Assembly (NCBI GenBank): GCA_019095985.1
Contig: CM032666.1
Span: 38,136,572-38,200,571, forward strand
Length of the DNA: 64,000 nt
Reading direction: 5' to 3'
Source: Streblospio benedicti
Lineage: Eukaryota > Annelida > Polychaeta > Spionida > Spionidae
Below the pieces are notes generated by a model. It made no database searches. It worked only from the letters and a program-made list of their open reading frames with translations, and was not told where the DNA came from. Positions 61,489 through 64,000 of the stretch are shown here, piece after piece. A program made the position numbers and the translations under genes. Each line of letters begins with the position of its first letter. The first letter of the stretch is position 1.

Positions 61489-63453
61489 CATAGGTCTAAT
61501 ATTAAGTTAAGTACGTGATTATATATTTTGTACGAGATATCATCCAGAACATATGAGCGATGACGGTTGCTGATGAAGTTTAATTACAGACAAATCAAGC
61601 TTTTTGATGCACCACACAGGACTGCTTATCAGCAACTTACATAACTAATCAATACCCATGCAATATATTCTTTTTTAAATATACATTTCCTAAACTACGT
61701 AAAACTATACTCTGGAGTAAAAATAACTTAATATGTTATGCAGATACATTTCATTCTTAAAACTTGTGACTTCTTATAACATTTAACAAGCTACATTTCA
61801 TAAAACGCACATAATGCATTGCACTGCATAACAATAATAAAAGTTGAAAACATGATGATTTGTAAGCTACAATTGTAGAAATTTACCCTTAACACACCAA
61901 TATGAAACACACTACATTGCTGTACATTTTCTTGCGATCATTTGATAATGATGCAGTCGTTGATGATCCTTTTGAGTGCGCCATGGGAATGCCTATAATT
62001 TGATATATCACAATACGCGTACATTCCACATCAGCAGTGTCAGGATTAAGAGGAAATATACAGCTAGTAACCTTTGATAAAGTGTTCCACTAGATCGTTG
62101 TATCTTTACATATAAATATAAATAAAACATAAAAACAAAACTTCAAAAATTTAAGGCAAAGACCGCCATTGCAATATTTGAGTCTTATTGTCATAATAAC
62201 ATCTATTGTTGGTTTCACAAGAATTTTCTAAACCTAGCACTTGTTACATGCTATTAATATTCTATCACACCGTCTTTCATTACATCAAAAAGACTTCGTG
62301 CTTTAAGTCCTTTTTCAGTTTCAAAATAGAAACACAAAGTATTAATAACACACAACACAACATAACATCTAGATTTTTAGGAAAATTATTACGGATTACT
62401 AAAATTTTTAACATACAATGAGCAATAATTAGGGCCTGTGCAAATTAAGTTTAGAATTTGATGGATTGAATAAAATAATTGGCAAACAATAACACTGATA
62501 GTTTTAGTTTAGTGTATATAACATAAATGGTAGATTGTAATCAATATATTACATGTACATTGAATATTGAAAATAGATAACAATGACATTTAAAGACACA
62601 ATATACTTGATTTGACATCAACAATCTACATCACCTGATTCATTATACAAAACCAAATGAACATTCTACAGCAATTATAAAAATTGACACAACTCAGATG
62701 AATTATAATAAATATGTCTCAGTTGCTTTTTCTATTGAAAAAAAGAAGAAAGAAATTAATTTATTTGGAAACAATCTGATATGAAAATTGTGCTCATAGA
62801 ATTTTTTACGTCAGTAGAAAAAAAAGACACTTTCAATTGTCATAAATATACTACAGGATTTAGTGTGTGCTTTTACGAGAATTCATTAGAAATGCATAAA
62901 CCTATAAAATTGGTCCACAATCTGGAGCACTTACTTTTACTTTTTAGGACTTAGACTTCAAATAACATCAGTATTCAACAAAACCATTTATCTATTTTAT
63001 CCAAGACACTGTAGCCATAATCACATTATTGATGTCATCAGGATACGATGACATTATCACTACTGCTATGCTTTATCTGTTTTCTAACTCCAATCACATC
63101 TTTCGTTATTCTCATTCACGCAAACATTAGTATTCATATTAAATAAATCTTAACAATAATAGATTTCATGCTTTTCTCCTGACTTCTATCAGTTGCATAA
63201 CAATTATGCCGTACAAAATTAACTTTCATATATTATACATGCATTTCTTTTGCTATTCACGCAAAAAGGTGAGAATTAGGTGGGAAAGGGTAAAGTGCTA
63301 CTAGTCGCCACAACGAGTATTATACTTATTTTCATAAAAAAATCACTCATCCTGCTAGAATATTGAGACATTTGTACTCGTTGCTACAAGCGGACAAGAG
63401 GTTAATTCTGACCCTGACACTATCACTCATGCCCACACTTTCTGCACATGACC

Positions 63454-63801
63454 TTAATCAGTTTGAGCGTCTGCAGAACAATTATGCTCTGGCAAATCAG
63501 ATTCCGCTAGCGTCTCAGTCGACTGCGATGACTTATCAGTAACATTATCTCCCTCTTCAACATCGTTCTGTTCCTGATCTTCATCTAGACCAGAGTCACG
63601 ACTGCCTCGATACGTTGCATTCAAGGGGAACCTAGGGGCCTCTAAAAGGGCCTCCGGCGTGGAAAGAATGGAATCACAAAGAGCACTTTCAGCAAGAGAA
63701 GGCGCTCCAATGGAACAGGCATCCCCCGATTCCGGGCCGCATGACTCTTCTGGCTGTACATCCATCGTGGCTGAAGAACGCTGAGCTGTGGTCAGCATCA
63801 A
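63454..63801 (-). CDS. Last coding exon of an unidentified gene
   Basis: An acceptor (ttttttgtag) at 63,802-63,811 opens 116 codons in phase 0, ending with a stop at 63,454. The peptide is acidic, Ser/Glu/Asp-rich and low-complexity (for example SRDSGLDEDQEQNDVEEGD), with no membrane segment and no domain I know. It looks like the disordered C-terminal tail of a larger intracellular protein whose other exons lie beyond the right edge. Its codons are more GC-rich than the flanks, which supports coding. I cannot name it. Confidence 0.55.
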   Translation of the reverse strand: MMLTTAQRSSATMDVQPEESCGPESGDACSIGAPSLAESALCDSILSTPEALLEAPRFPLNATYRGSRDSGLDEDQEQNDVEEGDNVTDKSSQSTETLAESDLPEHNCSADAQTD

Positions 63802-64000
63802 CTACAAAAAAGATTCAAAGGTTTTGGTCAGTGACTCCTAGCTAAGTAGTGTGTAATACAAGCAATATGATTATCTTAGTACAAGACCAGTTATTCAAGC
63901 ATTGAAATATGTCATTAATCATTAAAAATATCTTTTGAGGGGCTTCAACCCAACAACTAACTTGCAGTCATGCAGGCAAGAGAAAAGCTGACAATTTTAG

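Larger units (their letters stand above)
58773..63453. other. Region between KYNU start and the last exon of the next gene
   Basis: From about 60,380 upward the sequence may be a long 3' UTR of the minus-strand gene ending at 63,454: minus-strand AATAAA lies near 60,385-60,395. A MITE occupies 61,236-61,488 and a (TA)n run 61,053-61,066. No coding exon was recognised. Confidence 0.4.

Overview
The window looks like nuclear DNA of an AT-rich invertebrate animal, probably a marine one. It has intron-rich genes with GT-AG introns, conserved animal housekeeping genes, Penelope-like and LINE retroelement remnants, and many small inverted-repeat DNA transposons with G-tracts. Two near-identical stretches on either side of a 100-N gap look like unmerged alleles, as expected for a highly heterozygous species. 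A non-vertebrate deuterostome (hemichordate or amphioxus type) fits, but I cannot fix the phylum from sequence alone.

Layout. 1-11,100 (+): the last three exons of a small secreted-looking, cysteine-rich protein that I do not recognise, with a partly decayed 2.4-2.7 kb tandem duplication inside it. 11,100-14,950: gene-free, with small MITEs. About 14,977-16,532 (+): a type II membrane glycosyltransferase-like protein. 18,749-32,086 (-): a 16-exon sodium-coupled SLC5 symporter of the SLC5A8/SLC5A12/SLC5A6 type, whose introns hold several transposons, a long CA repeat and a GC-rich block. 32,100-37,000: intergenic, with the gap and the duplicated allele. 37,066-39,951 (-): ketohexokinase, 7 exons. 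41,739-43,088 (-): intronless PSMD12 (proteasome lid subunit Rpn5). 43,800-46,200: a hAT-like DNA transposon with a Penelope-like element inserted in it. 46,770-47,310: a second Penelope remnant with inverted ends. 48,540-51,372 (+): ABT1, two exons. 51,846-58,772 (-): kynureninase, 14 coding exons. 63,454-63,801 (-): the last coding exon of an unidentified gene that enters from the right edge.

The genes do not form a pathway. They are a proteasome subunit (PSMD12), an 18S rRNA processing factor (ABT1), fructose metabolism (ketohexokinase), tryptophan catabolism (kynureninase), solute uptake (SLC5) and a probable glycan-modifying enzyme. All exon boundaries were set by eye from splice signals, reading phase and remembered family sequences. 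Every exon of kynureninase and ABT1 joins in phase. Ketohexokinase has one extra base in exon 5, and SLC5 lacks one base in exon 14.

The most unusual material is in the repeats: hammerhead-ribozyme-like motifs in or near the Penelope remnants, a CRE plus YY1-like promoter signature in the inverted ends of one Penelope element, an insertion that is present in one allele copy and absent from the other, and a strong shift in codon GC inside the SLC5 gene.
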